NCBI GenBank assembly: GCA_031410595.1
Contig: JANNZM010000053.1
Location: forward strand, 62,001 to 126,000
Reading direction: 5' to 3'
DNA from: JANMCE01 sp031410595
GTDB lineage: Bacteria > Actinomycetota > Acidimicrobiia > Acidimicrobiales > Ilumatobacteraceae
DNA: 64,000 bases
The first letter of the stretch is position 1. Every line of letters begins with the position of its first letter. Made by a program: the position numbers and the translations under genes. The notes beneath the pieces were generated by a model. That model was not told the DNA's origin and made no database searches. It worked only from the letters and a program-made list of their open reading frames with translations. Shown piece by piece: positions 22,605 to 31,816 of the stretch.

Positions 22605-25267
22605 TGGCGACCTCGGGTGGATCCGGTCCAACCGAGCAGTCCAGAGCCGAGCGCGCGGCACGCGTTGCCGGCTACGGCTTCGCGCTGGACGACTTCCAGT
22701 TGCGGGCCCTCGACGCTATCGACGCCGGTCAGTCGGTACTGGTCGCCGCACCAACCGGCTCTGGCAAGACCGTCGTGGCCGAGTACGCGGTCGGTCGCGT
22801 TCTCGACCGAGGTCTGCGGGCGTTCTACACCGCGCCGGTGAAGGCATTGTCAAATCAGAAGTACCAGGACCTGGTGAAGCTGCGAGGCATCGATAACGTC
22901 GGCCTGCTCACCGGTGACAACAACATCAACGCCGACGCTCCCGTGGTGGTGATGACCACCGAGGTCCTCCGCAACATGATCTATGCGCGATCACCGGCCC
23001 TGTCCCAGTTGGGGCTGGTGGTGCTCGACGAGGTTCACTACCTGCAGGACACGTACCGCGGTCCGGTGTGGGAAGAAGTAATCATCCACCTACCGGCCAG
23101 CGTGAAACTGGTGTGCCTGTCGGCCACGGTGTCGAACGCGGACGAACTCACCGCTTGGATCAGCACCGTGCGCGGGCCGACGACCTCGGTCATCGAAACG
23201 AAGCGGCCCGTGACGCTGCATCACCTCACCATGATCGGTGACAAGACCCAGGACCGCCTCCATCTCCTGCCTACGCTTGTGAACGGCAACCCCAACGCCG
23301 AGGCGGCCCGCATCGACAACGAAGCTGCCCGTGGTTGGAAGGGTGGAGCAAAGCTTTCGGGTAAGCGCAAGCTCTACACGCCTCGTCGCCTGGAAGTGAT
23401 CGAGCGGCTCGACCACGAAGACATGCTGCCGGCGATCTACTTCATCTTCTCCCGCAATGCGTGCGACGACGCGGCCAAGACCTGCCTTGATGCCGGGGTT
23501 CGGCTCACCACCGGGCCCGAACGCGATCGCATTCGCGAGATCACCAAGCAGCGCCTCGACAGCATGGACGACGCCGACCTTACCGTGCTGGGTTACTCGC
23601 GGTTCCTGGCCTGTCTGGAGAACGGCATTGCGGCCCACCACGCGGGCATGGTGCCACCGTTCAAAGAAGTAGTCGAAGCCTGCTTCACCGAGGGTCTCGT
23701 GAAAGTTGTATTTGCAACAGAAACGCTGGCTGTCGGCATCAACATGCCGGCCCGCACGGTGGTGATCGAGAAGTTGTCGAAGTTCACCGGTGAGCATCAC
23801 GCGTTTCTCACCCCGGGGGAGTACACCCAACTGACCGGTCGCGCCGGTCGGCGCGGTATCGACACGGTGGGGCACGCGGTGGTGCTCTGGAGTCCGTTCG
23901 TACCGTTTGAGCAGATCTCATCGCTGGCATCGAGCAAAAGCTTTCACCTCACCAGCGCATTCCGGCCCACCTACAACATGGCCGCCAACCTGGTGCGCGC
24001 CTACAAGCGTGAGCAGGCCGAGCAGCTGCTGTCGCTGTCGTTCGCGCAGTACCAGGCCGACGGTGACGTGGTTCGCATTGAGGCCCGTCTCGCCCGTCGC
24101 CGCACCGCGCTCGAAGAGGTGAAGACCGACGCCATCAGCCCTTTCGGGGACGTGGACGAGTACCGCCGTCTCACCAGCCGCAAGGACCGACGCGACGACG
24201 GCCGCGCGCCGGTTCCCGCCATCGAAGCCGCGCTCGGCCGCCTGCGACTGGGCGACATCGTGATGGTAGAGAAGGGTCGCCACAAGGGTCGCGTCGCAGT
24301 GTTGAGTGTGACCTCCCGCAAGCATCAGGCCAGTCGAGTGCGGGCCATCACCTCAGCGCGAGTGCAGGTGCAACTCACCGCGCACGACTTCATCGACATC
24401 CCCAAGGCCGCCGGTCGCGTCGAGATGCCGAAGCCCTACAACCCGAACCGCGAGGGTTACCAGAAAGAAGTGGCCAGGGCACTTGATCGCGCCAAGGTCG
24501 CGACGCGGAGCGCTTCAAGGGCAGATGCCACGCAGGTGCATCCGGTGTTGAACGACCCCGATCTTCCGGCGCGACTGAAGGCCGCCTCATCGGCCGACCG
24601 TCTCGAGCGCGAGATTGATGAGTTGGTCACCAAGGTGGGCGGCCGCAGCCGCAGTCTCGCCAAGGCGTTCGATCGGGTCATGGACGTGCTCACCGAGTGG
24701 AACTACGTGCAGGATTGGACGCTCTCGCCCGCGGGCAAGCAACTGTCTCGCCTCTTCCACGAGTGTGATCTGCTCATCCTGGAAGCGATGCGCCGCGGCC
24801 TGTTCGACGGTCTCGACGGCCCGAGTCTTGCCTGCACCATGTCGGTATTCACCTACGAACACCGCTCGTCGGAACCGCCCCCCGCACCATGGTTCCCCAG
24901 TGCAGACGTCAAGAAGCGTTGGCGCTCGATCGAACAACTGGCCGACGAACTGATCGGCTCGGAGCTACGTGCCGGGCTCAACCCAACCCGACGACCCGAC
25001 CCAACCTTCGCCGCCATTGCGTACGCGTGGGCAGCAGGGGAAGGCTTTGCCGAGGTAGTGGAGGCCGAAGAACTTTCCGGCGGCGACTTCGTCCGGAACG
25101 TGAAACAGCTTGTCGATCTGCTCCGTCAGATCGCCGAGATCGCCGACCAACCTGCGACTCGCCGTGCTGCTGCGCAGGCCCGCGATGGCCTCTTCCGCGG
25201 TGTGGTGGCGGCGTCGAGCGCGGTCGAGGTGGATGGTCCCGAAGCACCCGAGCGCGAGGCCAGTTAG
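22601..25267 (+). CDS. helY: SKI2/Mtr4-type DEVH-box helicase (HelY)
   Basis: An 888-residue superfamily 2 RNA helicase. Motif I is APTGSGKTVVAEYA, motif II DEVHYLQD, motif III LSATVSNADE, and motif VI QLTGRAGRRGID. The C-terminal half carries the winged-helix/ratchet and a DSHCT-like domain (LEAMRRGLFDGLDGPSLAC). Proteins of this family remodel structured RNA; HelY is the actinobacterial member downstream of tatC. Two ATGs are possible (22601, overlapping the tatC stop, and 22604); GGAGG at 22595-22599 suits the second slightly better. Confidence 0.94.
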   Translation: MMATSGGSGPTEQSRAERAARVAGYGFALDDFQLRALDAIDAGQSVLVAAPTGSGKTVVAEYAVGRVLDRGLRAFYTAPVKALSNQKYQDLVKLRGIDNVGLLTGDNNINADAPVVVMTTEVLRNMIYARSPALSQLGLVVLDEVHYLQDTYRGPVWEEVIIHLPASVKLVCLSATVSNADELTAWISTVRGPTTSVIETKRPVTLHHLTMIGDKTQDRLHLLPTLVNGNPNAEAARIDNEAARGWKGGAKLSGKRKLYTPRRLEVIERLDHEDMLPAIYFIFSRNACDDAAKTCLDAGVRLTTGPERDRIREITKQRLDSMDDADLTVLGYSRFLACLENGIAAHHAGMVPPFKEVVEACFTEGLVKVVFATETLAVGINMPARTVVIEKLSKFTGEHHAFLTPGEYTQLTGRAGRRGIDTVGHAVVLWSPFVPFEQISSLASSKSFHLTSAFRPTYNMAANLVRAYKREQAEQLLSLSFAQYQADGDVVRIEARLARRRTALEEVKTDAISPFGDVDEYRRLTSRKDRRDDGRAPVPAIEAALGRLRLGDIVMVEKGRHKGRVAVLSVTSRKHQASRVRAITSARVQVQLTAHDFIDIPKAAGRVEMPKPYNPNREGYQKEVARALDRAKVATRSASRADATQVHPVLNDPDLPARLKAASSADRLEREIDELVTKVGGRSRSLAKAFDRVMDVLTEWNYVQDWTLSPAGKQLSRLFHECDLLILEAMRRGLFDGLDGPSLACTMSVFTYEHRSSEPPPAPWFPSADVKKRWRSIEQLADELIGSELRAGLNPTRRPDPTFAAIAYAWAAGEGFAEVVEAEELSGGDFVRNVKQLVDLLRQIAEIADQPATRRAAAQARDGLFRGVVAASSAVEVDGPEAPEREAS

Positions 25268-25839
25268 TGGTCATCCAGAAAGGGAAGGATTGGGGAACCC
25301 CCGGTGTCCTTCCGCCGACTGCTCCTGTGGCCAACTCGAACGCAGAGCTCCGTACGCTCGTGGTCGAAGGTGCCCGTGTGATTGGCGTTACCGGGGGCGA
25401 CCTTTGTCGGACGCTGAGTGGGGCGGGGTCGATGTCGATGGTGTTCCCGATCGACCTGTGTCGTCTCACAGTCGTTGGAGTGGATGAGTTGTTTGTCGCT
25501 CACTGTGTTGCCCGACAGAGGTGGCTCCGCGGACCGATTACCGCGGTCATGAACGCGCAGTTCATCGGCAGCTGGGACGTTGCCCCGCGCAGTCACCCGA
25601 ACGACGGCGTCGTTGATGTGCTTGAGATCTCGATGGGTCTCGGCGACCGGCTGAAGGCTCGCAAGAGACTGGTGACCGGCACGCACGTGCCGCACCCGGC
25701 GATCGCTCAGCGGCGCGTGAGTACCGCCGACTTCCACCTCAGCCGACCGACCAAGATTTGGCTCGATGGCGAACCCGTTACGACCCTCACCGACTTCACC
25801 ATCACCGTCGAACCCGACGCGCTCACCATCGTGATCTAG
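25267..25839 (+). CDS. Diacylglycerol/lipid-kinase C-terminal-domain protein
   Basis: A 190-residue protein resembling only the C-terminal beta-sandwich of DagK/YegS-type lipid kinases: PNDGVVDVLEISMGLGDRLK and, at the end, KIWLDGEPVTTLTDFTITVE. The N-terminal catalytic domain with the GGDGT motif is absent. The GTG start overlaps the helY stop (TAGTG), so it belongs to the tat-helY operon. The VFPIDLCRLTVVG region may be part of a separate N-terminal module. A binding or regulatory role is possible; kinase activity on its own is unlikely. Confidence 0.7.
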   Translation: MVIQKGKDWGTPGVLPPTAPVANSNAELRTLVVEGARVIGVTGGDLCRTLSGAGSMSMVFPIDLCRLTVVGVDELFVAHCVARQRWLRGPITAVMNAQFIGSWDVAPRSHPNDGVVDVLEISMGLGDRLKARKRLVTGTHVPHPAIAQRRVSTADFHLSRPTKIWLDGEPVTTLTDFTITVEPDALTIVI

Positions 25840-25898
25840 GCCGGTCCCGTCGGCGGTGCCGCTGCCACCGAACCGCTGATTGCCGTAACGTGGTCCGC

Positions 25899-27080
25899 GT
25901 GACCACTGAAACGCTTCGAGCCCAGATCACCGACTACGTCGACCGGCACGCAGGGATGCTGCTGGACGTATCGCATTCGATTCACGCCAACCCCGAGTTG
26001 GGCTTCGAGGAACACCACGCCCATGACGTGCTCACGTCTGCCTTGAGCGACGCGGGACTTGATACCGAACGGGGCGCGTTCGATGTGCCGACTGCGTTCC
26101 GGGCCACGGCCGGCTCGGGCGACGGTCCGTTGATAGCGGTGCTGTTGGAATACGACGCGCTGCCCGAAATCGGCCACGCTTGCGGTCACAACATCATTGC
26201 GTCGGCGGGTCTCGGCGCCGGGCTGGCGGCCGCAGCAGTGGCCGAGGTGACGGGCGGTCGACTGACCATTCTGGGCACGCCGGCCGAGGAGGGCGGCGGC
26301 GGCAAGATCGTCATGGCCGAACGCGGTGCGTTCGACGGCGTTACGGCCGCCATGATGATTCATCCTGCCGATGCCGACCTGATCGCCATGAACACGGTAG
26401 CGCTGCAAAAGCTGATCGCCACCTATGAGGGTCTGGCCGCCCACGCCGCCGCCGCGCCGTGGATGGGCCGCAACGCGCTCGACGCCGCGGTACTCGGCTA
26501 CAACAACGTCGCCGCGCTGCGCCAGCACATCGGCACCGACGAGCGGATCCACGGCATCTTCACCCACGCCGGCGACAAGGCCAACATCGTGCCTCACCGC
26601 GCGGAGGCAATGTGGTACGTGCGGTCGCCAACGGTTGAGAGCCTGCAGCCACTCAAGCAACGGGTACAGACCTGTCTCGAAGCCGGGGCCAGCGCCGCTG
26701 GCTGCGGATGCCAGATCGAATGGAAGACCGGCGCCGAGGCCTACTCCGACATGCGTGACAACGCGGCCATGCTTGGTTCGTTCGTCGCCAACGCATCACT
26801 TGTCGGCCGCAACCTGCGCGACCCGCGCATGGGCCAAAAAGTGGTCGGCTCCACCGACATGGGCAACATCAGCTACTTGGTGCCCTCCATTCACCCCATG
26901 CTGCAGGTTGCACCGGCCGGTGTGCCGATCCACTCGCACAAGTTCGCCACCTTCGCCGGTGGAGAAGAAGGCGACCGCGCCGTTCTCGACGGGGCCAAGG
27001 CCATGGCGCTGACTGTCCTTGACCTCTGGACCAACGCCAGCCTGGTACAGGCCGCCACGGCCGAGTTCGCCGCCGGTTGA
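25899..27080 (+). CDS. M20 family amidohydrolase/peptidase (AbgB-like)
   Basis: A 393-residue zinc hydrolase of the M20D type, which cleaves N-acyl or aminobenzoyl amide bonds. Visible metal-site segments are SIHANPELGFEEHHA, LLEYDALPEIGHACGHN, TPAEEGGGGK (general-base Glu pair) and the C-terminal VPIHSHKFATFAG. The dimerisation/lid domain lies at about 180-300. GTG start lies 7 nt after TAACGT (25886-25891), so the message is probably leaderless. The substrate is not deducible. Confidence 0.9.
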   Translation: MTTETLRAQITDYVDRHAGMLLDVSHSIHANPELGFEEHHAHDVLTSALSDAGLDTERGAFDVPTAFRATAGSGDGPLIAVLLEYDALPEIGHACGHNIIASAGLGAGLAAAAVAEVTGGRLTILGTPAEEGGGGKIVMAERGAFDGVTAAMMIHPADADLIAMNTVALQKLIATYEGLAAHAAAAPWMGRNALDAAVLGYNNVAALRQHIGTDERIHGIFTHAGDKANIVPHRAEAMWYVRSPTVESLQPLKQRVQTCLEAGASAAGCGCQIEWKTGAEAYSDMRDNAAMLGSFVANASLVGRNLRDPRMGQKVVGSTDMGNISYLVPSIHPMLQVAPAGVPIHSHKFATFAGGEEGDRAVLDGAKAMALTVLDLWTNASLVQAATAEFAAG

Positions 27081-27138
27081 GGGGGGCCACGCCCGGCAAT
27101 CCCACGTGAGGGCCGGGCCGGGCCGTAAGCTCAACGGC

Positions 27139-28746
27139 GTGACACCGTATCTGCCGGAAGAGTTCACCGCGCCTGAAGTTGACCTCCTCCGCCGGTATTT
27201 CACCAATGTCGACGGGCCCGTTTTCGCCCTCGTGAATCTGCCAGAACTGGTCAAGGGCGCACTCATGTCGCGCTATTCACGAAGCCCGAAGAGCCTGCGG
27301 CGGCTGTTTCTCGACGAGTTTGTCGGTGACCTCGACGTATCGGGCGACGACGGTGTGGACGCGACCGTCGGTATCGGGCGGGCCGAGGCGTTCTACGAGA
27401 AGAACTTCGTAGAGTACGGCGACGATTCCATCGCGCAGCTCGGCGGCGTGCACCTGGCATGCGAACAGGCGTCGAACGTGCTCACCAAGATCCTCGAATG
27501 GGGACGTCTGCTGTCGTACATCGAGCAGAGCACCCGCTACATCAACTATGACTTGCGGCTCGGTGGTCGCTACCGCTTCCATCGTGATCCAGGCATATTG
27601 AGCAGTGGGCTCGGCACTCGCTATGTGGCCGACATGGACCGTACGTTCGAGGCCTACACCACTGTGGTGCAGGCGGTCATCGACCATCTGCGCGCCACGG
27701 TGGCCCAGCTTCCCACCGATAGCGACTTCGTCTACCGCCAGGCCATCCGGGCCAAGGCACTCGACGCGGCTCGCGGCATGCTGCCGGCGTCGACCCTGTC
27801 GAACCTAGGTATCTACGGTTCGGGCCAGGGCTACGAGAACCTCTTGCTGCGCATGCGGGCCCACCCGTTGCCCGAAGCGCGCGCTTACGCGGATCTGATG
27901 TTGGTGGAACTCCGCAAGGTCATCCCCACCTTCATGCGACGCGTCGACCTGCCCGACCGTGGCGTGGTCTGGTCGAGCTATCTCGAATCCACTCGCGAGG
28001 CGACGGCGGCGGCGGCCCACGGGTTCTTCGCCGGTGATGCGCCGTACGATGTCGCCGAGGTCACGTTGCTCGACTGGGACCCCGACGGCGAGGACAAGGT
28101 CGTGGCCGCAACGCTGTATCCGCACCTGTCGATGTCCGAAGCCCAGATCCTGGCCAGGGTTCGCACGATGTCCACCGAGGAGAAGGCAAGCGTGCTGCGC
28201 GCTTCGATTGGAGACCGCCAGAATCGGCGCCACAAGCCCGGGCGAGCCTTCGAGCGAACCGACTACCGCTTCGACGTTCTCGGCGATTACGGAGCATTCC
28301 GTGACCTGCAACGCCATCGCCTGATGACCATCGATTGGCAGCGTCTCTCACCTGAACATGGCTTCAGCCGACCCGATCTGGTCGATGAAGCGGGCGTCGC
28401 CGACCTCTTCAACGAAACCATGGAGCGATCGGCCGATCTGCACGCGGCGCTTTCCCCGGAGTTTCCGGCCGAGGCGTCCTACGCCGTGTCCATGGCCTAC
28501 CGGGTGCGCTACATCATGCAGTTCAACGCCCGCGAAGCCATGCACATGCTCGAGTTACGCACCGCGCCGCAGGGGCATCCGTCGTATCGCAGGGTGTGTC
28601 TGGAGATGCACCGCCTTATCGCCGAGCAGGCCGGTCACCGGGCCATTGCCGCCGCAATGACCCATGTGAACTCGGCCGACCCCGGTCTCGAACGCCTGCA
28701 AGCCGAACGCCAGGCCGAAAAACGCCGGAGCATGTCCGCCGACTGA
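27139..28746 (+). CDS. Double-domain ThyX-like (FAD-dependent thymidylate synthase family) protein
   Basis: A 535-residue protein made of two ThyX-like halves, where classical ThyX is about 220-250 residues. In the first half, EWGRLLSYIEQSTRYINYD aligns with the ThyX signature RHRxxSxNxxSxRY but keeps only its right part (S..., STRY). In the second half, LQRHRLMTIDWQRLSPEHG keeps RHR but has T, D, R and S at the later positions. It may be a fused dimer sharing sites, or a divergent flavoprotein. GTG start lies 7 nt after TAAGCT (27126-27131). Confidence 0.85.
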   Translation: MTPYLPEEFTAPEVDLLRRYFTNVDGPVFALVNLPELVKGALMSRYSRSPKSLRRLFLDEFVGDLDVSGDDGVDATVGIGRAEAFYEKNFVEYGDDSIAQLGGVHLACEQASNVLTKILEWGRLLSYIEQSTRYINYDLRLGGRYRFHRDPGILSSGLGTRYVADMDRTFEAYTTVVQAVIDHLRATVAQLPTDSDFVYRQAIRAKALDAARGMLPASTLSNLGIYGSGQGYENLLLRMRAHPLPEARAYADLMLVELRKVIPTFMRRVDLPDRGVVWSSYLESTREATAAAAHGFFAGDAPYDVAEVTLLDWDPDGEDKVVAATLYPHLSMSEAQILARVRTMSTEEKASVLRASIGDRQNRRHKPGRAFERTDYRFDVLGDYGAFRDLQRHRLMTIDWQRLSPEHGFSRPDLVDEAGVADLFNETMERSADLHAALSPEFPAEASYAVSMAYRVRYIMQFNAREAMHMLELRTAPQGHPSYRRVCLEMHRLIAEQAGHRAIAAAMTHVNSADPGLERLQAERQAEKRRSMSAD

Positions 28747-28837
28747 CGCCAAGGCCGGAGAACACACCGCGCAGCAGACACCGTGGGCGGTGAGCGGTAC
28801 ACTGCTCGCTGCGGGCGGCGCCGTGGAGGTTTTTGCG

Positions 28838-29542
28838 TTGCCTGTTTTCCGTCGCTTTGTTCGTATCGCCGCTCTCGCAAGTGGCCTGCTACTCGGTACT
28901 CCGACGCTTGCGGGCGCTGCGCCCGCTGCAGCCAGTGCGAACTACACCGTGAAGTCGGGAGACACCCTGTTCGGTATCGCCTCCCGATTCGGCGTTTCGC
29001 TCAAAAGCCTCCTCCAAGCCAATGCCATGTTCGCCAAGACGATGATTCGCCCCGGACAGGTGCTGAAGGTGCCGACGGACGTTGCCGCGCCGCTCTCGTC
29101 CACGGGCGAGCTTCCATCGGACATCAATACGGCCGAGAAGCGGGCGTTGATCCCACTTTTTCGGGCCAGTGCGAAGGAGGCTGGGGTTTCCGTTGATCTG
29201 CTGATGGCCCTGGCCTATACCGAGTCGCGGTGGACGCAGGGCGCCCGTTCAGCGGATCGAGCGGTGGGGGTGGGCCAGCTCTTACCGAGTACGTCGCGGT
29301 ACATTTCCGGCTCGATCATGCATGATCCCGGGCTTGATCCGCGCAGATTGCAGGACAATTTACGAATGACCGCCCACTATCTGCGCTACCTCATCACGGC
29401 CTTTCCCGGAAACGGAGAACAGGCATTAGCAGCCTATTTTGAGGGCGAAACCTCCGTTCGACGGTCGGGGCCGAGCCGTCCCGGCCTGCAATATGCCCGC
29501 AAGATCTTGACGCGACGCGTGATGTTTTTGAACGCAGCCTGA
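28838..29542 (+). CDS. Exported LysM lytic transglycosylase
   Basis: A 234-residue secreted muralytic enzyme. A signal peptide (basic FRRFVR, hydrophobic IAALASGLLLG, cleavage after AGA) is followed by a LysM domain (NYTVKSGDTLFGIASRFGVS ... IRPGQVLKVP) and a soluble-lytic-transglycosylase domain with catalytic Glu in LLMALAYTESRW and AVGVGQLLPST. The start is TTG at 28838: GGAGG lies 8 nt upstream, and the -10 TACACT (28798-28803) lies downstream of the GTG at 28790, excluding that longer start. It cleaves peptidoglycan in the cell wall. Confidence 0.9.
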   Translation: MPVFRRFVRIAALASGLLLGTPTLAGAAPAAASANYTVKSGDTLFGIASRFGVSLKSLLQANAMFAKTMIRPGQVLKVPTDVAAPLSSTGELPSDINTAEKRALIPLFRASAKEAGVSVDLLMALAYTESRWTQGARSADRAVGVGQLLPSTSRYISGSIMHDPGLDPRRLQDNLRMTAHYLRYLITAFPGNGEQALAAYFEGETSVRRSGPSRPGLQYARKILTRRVMFLNAA

Positions 29543-29589
29543 TGGTGTGGCGCTTTTCGTCGCGGAACCTCGTATGATGCCGCCCCGTC

Positions 29590-30066
29590 ATGGCTGATGA
29601 AGACGAAATCCCCGAAGAAGAAATCGAATTCGAAGAGGAAGACCTGGTCGACGACCTGGTCGATCCCGACGATCTCGACGAAGAAGACCTTGAGGTCGAC
29701 GAGGAGGACGATGCGTTCGTCGTTGACGACGACACCGTCATCGACGACGTCGAAGACATCGAAGAGGAACCAGCCGCGACCACCCGCCGACTCGCTGCCA
29801 CCGATGAGGAGGACGACGATGACGACATCGTCGATCCCGACGATGTTGAGGCCGATCTCGACACCATTCTGAAAGATCGCCTGGTCACCTCAGAGGAGGA
29901 GCCCGACGAGGATGACGAAGAGGTAGAGGTCGATGACCGCGGTGATCCAGTCGATCGCATCCAACCTAAGCGTCCCGGCGAATTCGTGTGCCAGTCCTGC
30001 TTCCTGGTGAAGCATCCTGGCCAACTCGCGGACGCCAAAAAGAAACTTTGCAGTGACTGCGTGTAG
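29590..30066 (+). CDS. Very acidic DUF4193-type zinc-ribbon protein
   Basis: A 158-residue protein. Residues 1-125 are dominated by Asp and Glu. The C-terminal 35 residues carry FVCQSCFLVKHPGQLA and KKLCSDCV, i.e. two CxxC pairs forming a zinc ribbon. This tail is the DUF4193 signature of actinobacteria, where proteins are usually about 100 residues, so the acidic arm is extended here. TATGAT lies 11 nt before the ATG. Function unknown. Confidence 0.85.
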   Translation: MADEDEIPEEEIEFEEEDLVDDLVDPDDLDEEDLEVDEEDDAFVVDDDTVIDDVEDIEEEPAATTRRLAATDEEDDDDDIVDPDDVEADLDTILKDRLVTSEEEPDEDDEEVEVDDRGDPVDRIQPKRPGEFVCQSCFLVKHPGQLADAKKKLCSDCV

Positions 30067-30075
30067 AACCCTGTC

Positions 30076-30489
30076 ATGACCGAGCCCAGGCCTCCGCTCG
30101 AACAACTGCTTGAGTTCGCGCTCTTCGCACCCATTGGGCTGGCGCTCGCGTTCTGCGACAACCTGCCGAAGATAAAGCCGGTTGGCCTCAAAGAGATCAA
30201 CCAGCAGATCAGTTCGGCACGCACGATCGGAACCATGACCGTCAATCAGACCCGGCGCGAGATCGAAAAGCTGCTGACGCCGAAACCATCAACGACCGCG
30301 GCTTCACCGATTGAGACCGTCGTTGTTCCACCGATGCCAATCGCGAACTACGACTCCCTGACCGCCGCCCAGATCATCGGGCTGCTTGATGCTCTCACGC
30401 CCACCGAGCGGGACCGGGTGGCCGAACACGAAAAGGCCCATCGCAACCGCCGCACCGTACTGGGCCGCGTCGATCAGCTCCGCGCGTGA
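30076..30489 (+). CDS. Conserved actinobacterial hypothetical protein
   Basis: A 137-residue protein. An N-terminal hydrophobic patch (LLEFALFAPIGLALAFCD) could associate with the membrane. The C-terminal 45 residues (LTAAQIIGLLDALTPTERDR, then HEKAHRNRRTVLGRVDQLR) form a predicted helical hairpin seen in many actinobacterial proteins of unknown function. It lies 9 nt after the DUF4193 gene and overlaps the GNAT gene by 4 nt (GTGA). Confidence 0.75.
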   Translation: MTEPRPPLEQLLEFALFAPIGLALAFCDNLPKIKPVGLKEINQQISSARTIGTMTVNQTRREIEKLLTPKPSTTAASPIETVVVPPMPIANYDSLTAAQIIGLLDALTPTERDRVAEHEKAHRNRRTVLGRVDQLRA

Positions 30490-30935
30490 CCCCCATTGAG
30501 ATCAGCGCGCGGGTTGCGACAACGGATGACCTGCCAGCACTCCTGTCGCTTGAGGCCGAGGCCCGAGACATCGTGCAGCCGGTCCGCGGCGGGGCGGTGC
30601 ACCTTGATGTCGACGGCCTCGGATGGACCCTGTCGACTCGGTTCGGGGCGCCTGACGTGGTGGTGCTCGCCGGCCTGATCGACGACGCGGTGATCGGTTA
30701 CGCCGTCGTGTCTTCGGCATCAACCGCCGCGCGGATTGAAGCAATCTACGTCGAACCCGAAGCTCGTGAACTCGGCGTCGGCGAGGAACTGCTGAACCAA
30801 GCAATTGCCTGGGCACGGGACCGCACGTGCACCACGCTCGACGCGGTTGCTCTCCCAGGAGATCGTCACACCAAGAACTTCTTCGAAACCTTCGGCATGG
30901 TGGCTCGCGCCATTACCGTCAGCCGTTCGCTTTAG
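30486..30935 (+). CDS. GNAT family N-acetyltransferase
   Basis: A 149-residue acetyl-CoA-dependent acyltransferase. The GNAT pattern is visible: ARVATTDDLPALLSLEAEAR at the N-terminus, ARIEAIYVEPEARELGVGEE (motif A, acetyl-CoA pyrophosphate binding; the usual RGxG appears as LGVG) and HTKNFFETFGM at the end. GTG start is coupled to the preceding gene. Substrate unknown. Confidence 0.85.
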   Translation: MTPIEISARVATTDDLPALLSLEAEARDIVQPVRGGAVHLDVDGLGWTLSTRFGAPDVVVLAGLIDDAVIGYAVVSSASTAARIEAIYVEPEARELGVGEELLNQAIAWARDRTCTTLDAVALPGDRHTKNFFETFGMVARAITVSRSL

Positions 30936-30944
30936 CTTTTACCG

Positions 30945-31721
30945 CTATCGCCCCTGCCAGTTCGCAGGGCGTTTTTCAATGAAGGCGGTGAGGCCTTCTT
31001 TGAGGTCTTCAGAACCCATCACACGAGCAAAGGCTTCGTTGGTCAATTTGCGCAGCGTGGCTTCGTCGGCATAGCTGCTGGCCAGAACGACCTTGCGGCT
31101 TTCCCATACAGCCATGGGGGCTGCGGCCGTCACTTGGCCAGCCAGCACCATGGCCGCGTCGTACGCCTGGCCTGGCTCAACGAGGCGGTTCACCAGACCG
31201 AGCTGATAAGCACGCTCGGCCGCAAGCGGCTCTCCCGTCAGGATCAGCTCCATCGCAACGTTGCGTCCGATGGCATGCGGAAGGCGGTACAGCCCTCCGG
31301 CTCCGGCCACGAGGTTTCGCTTGGCTTCGGCCAGACCGAACGAAGAACGGGTCGAGGCAACGACCATGTCGCACGACAGCACGATCTCGCAGCCACCTGC
31401 GGTAGCAAGACCGTCGACGGCAGCGATCAACGGCTTCTTGCGGTCGCGGTACACAAGGCCGGCAAAGCCACCCTTGGCGGTGGCCAGGGTGGCGCCCTGC
31501 CCAGAGTTGATGGCTTTCAAGTCGGCACCGGCGCAAAAGACCGGGCGCTCTTGGCCTTCGGTATTCGCCCGCAGCACGCCAACCCAGACCTGGTCGTCGT
31601 CTTCCATCTGGTCGATCGCCGCTTCCATTGCGATTGCAACCTCGCCGTTGATGGCGTTGCGGGCTTGGGGACGGTTCAGGGTAATGACGGCGATGCGTCC
31701 GATGACTTCGTACTCAACCAT
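30945..31721 (-). CDS. Enoyl-CoA hydratase/isomerase family protein
   Basis: A 258-residue crotonase-fold enzyme of fatty-acid or related acyl-CoA metabolism. Oxyanion-hole segments are FCAGADLKAI and DGLATAGGCEIVLSCD. The catalytic pair region lies in GLAEAKRNLVAGAGGLYRLP. The family ends with FIEKRPANWQGR, typical of actinobacterial crotonases. Start ATG is 6 nt after TAGGCT (31728-31733, minus strand), indicating a leaderless transcript. It converges on the GNAT gene. Confidence 0.9.
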   Translation of the reverse strand: MVEYEVIGRIAVITLNRPQARNAINGEVAIAMEAAIDQMEDDDQVWVGVLRANTEGQERPVFCAGADLKAINSGQGATLATAKGGFAGLVYRDRKKPLIAAVDGLATAGGCEIVLSCDMVVASTRSSFGLAEAKRNLVAGAGGLYRLPHAIGRNVAMELILTGEPLAAERAYQLGLVNRLVEPGQAYDAAMVLAGQVTAAAPMAVWESRKVVLASSYADEATLRKLTNEAFARVMGSEDLKEGLTAFIEKRPANWQGR

Positions 31722-31816
31722 TCGGTCAGCCTACGCGCGCGGAACCGCCCGAGCCGGTGAGGACTCGGGCGGTTGCAATTCACTGCGATGACGGCATCGT
31801 CGCCGACGTGTGGCCG

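Noticed and set aside
28790..28837. GTG start for the LysM transglycosylase
   Set aside because: It lies upstream of the likely -10 box and would put 16 residues before a normal signal peptide; GGAGG with 8-nt spacing marks the TTG at 28838.
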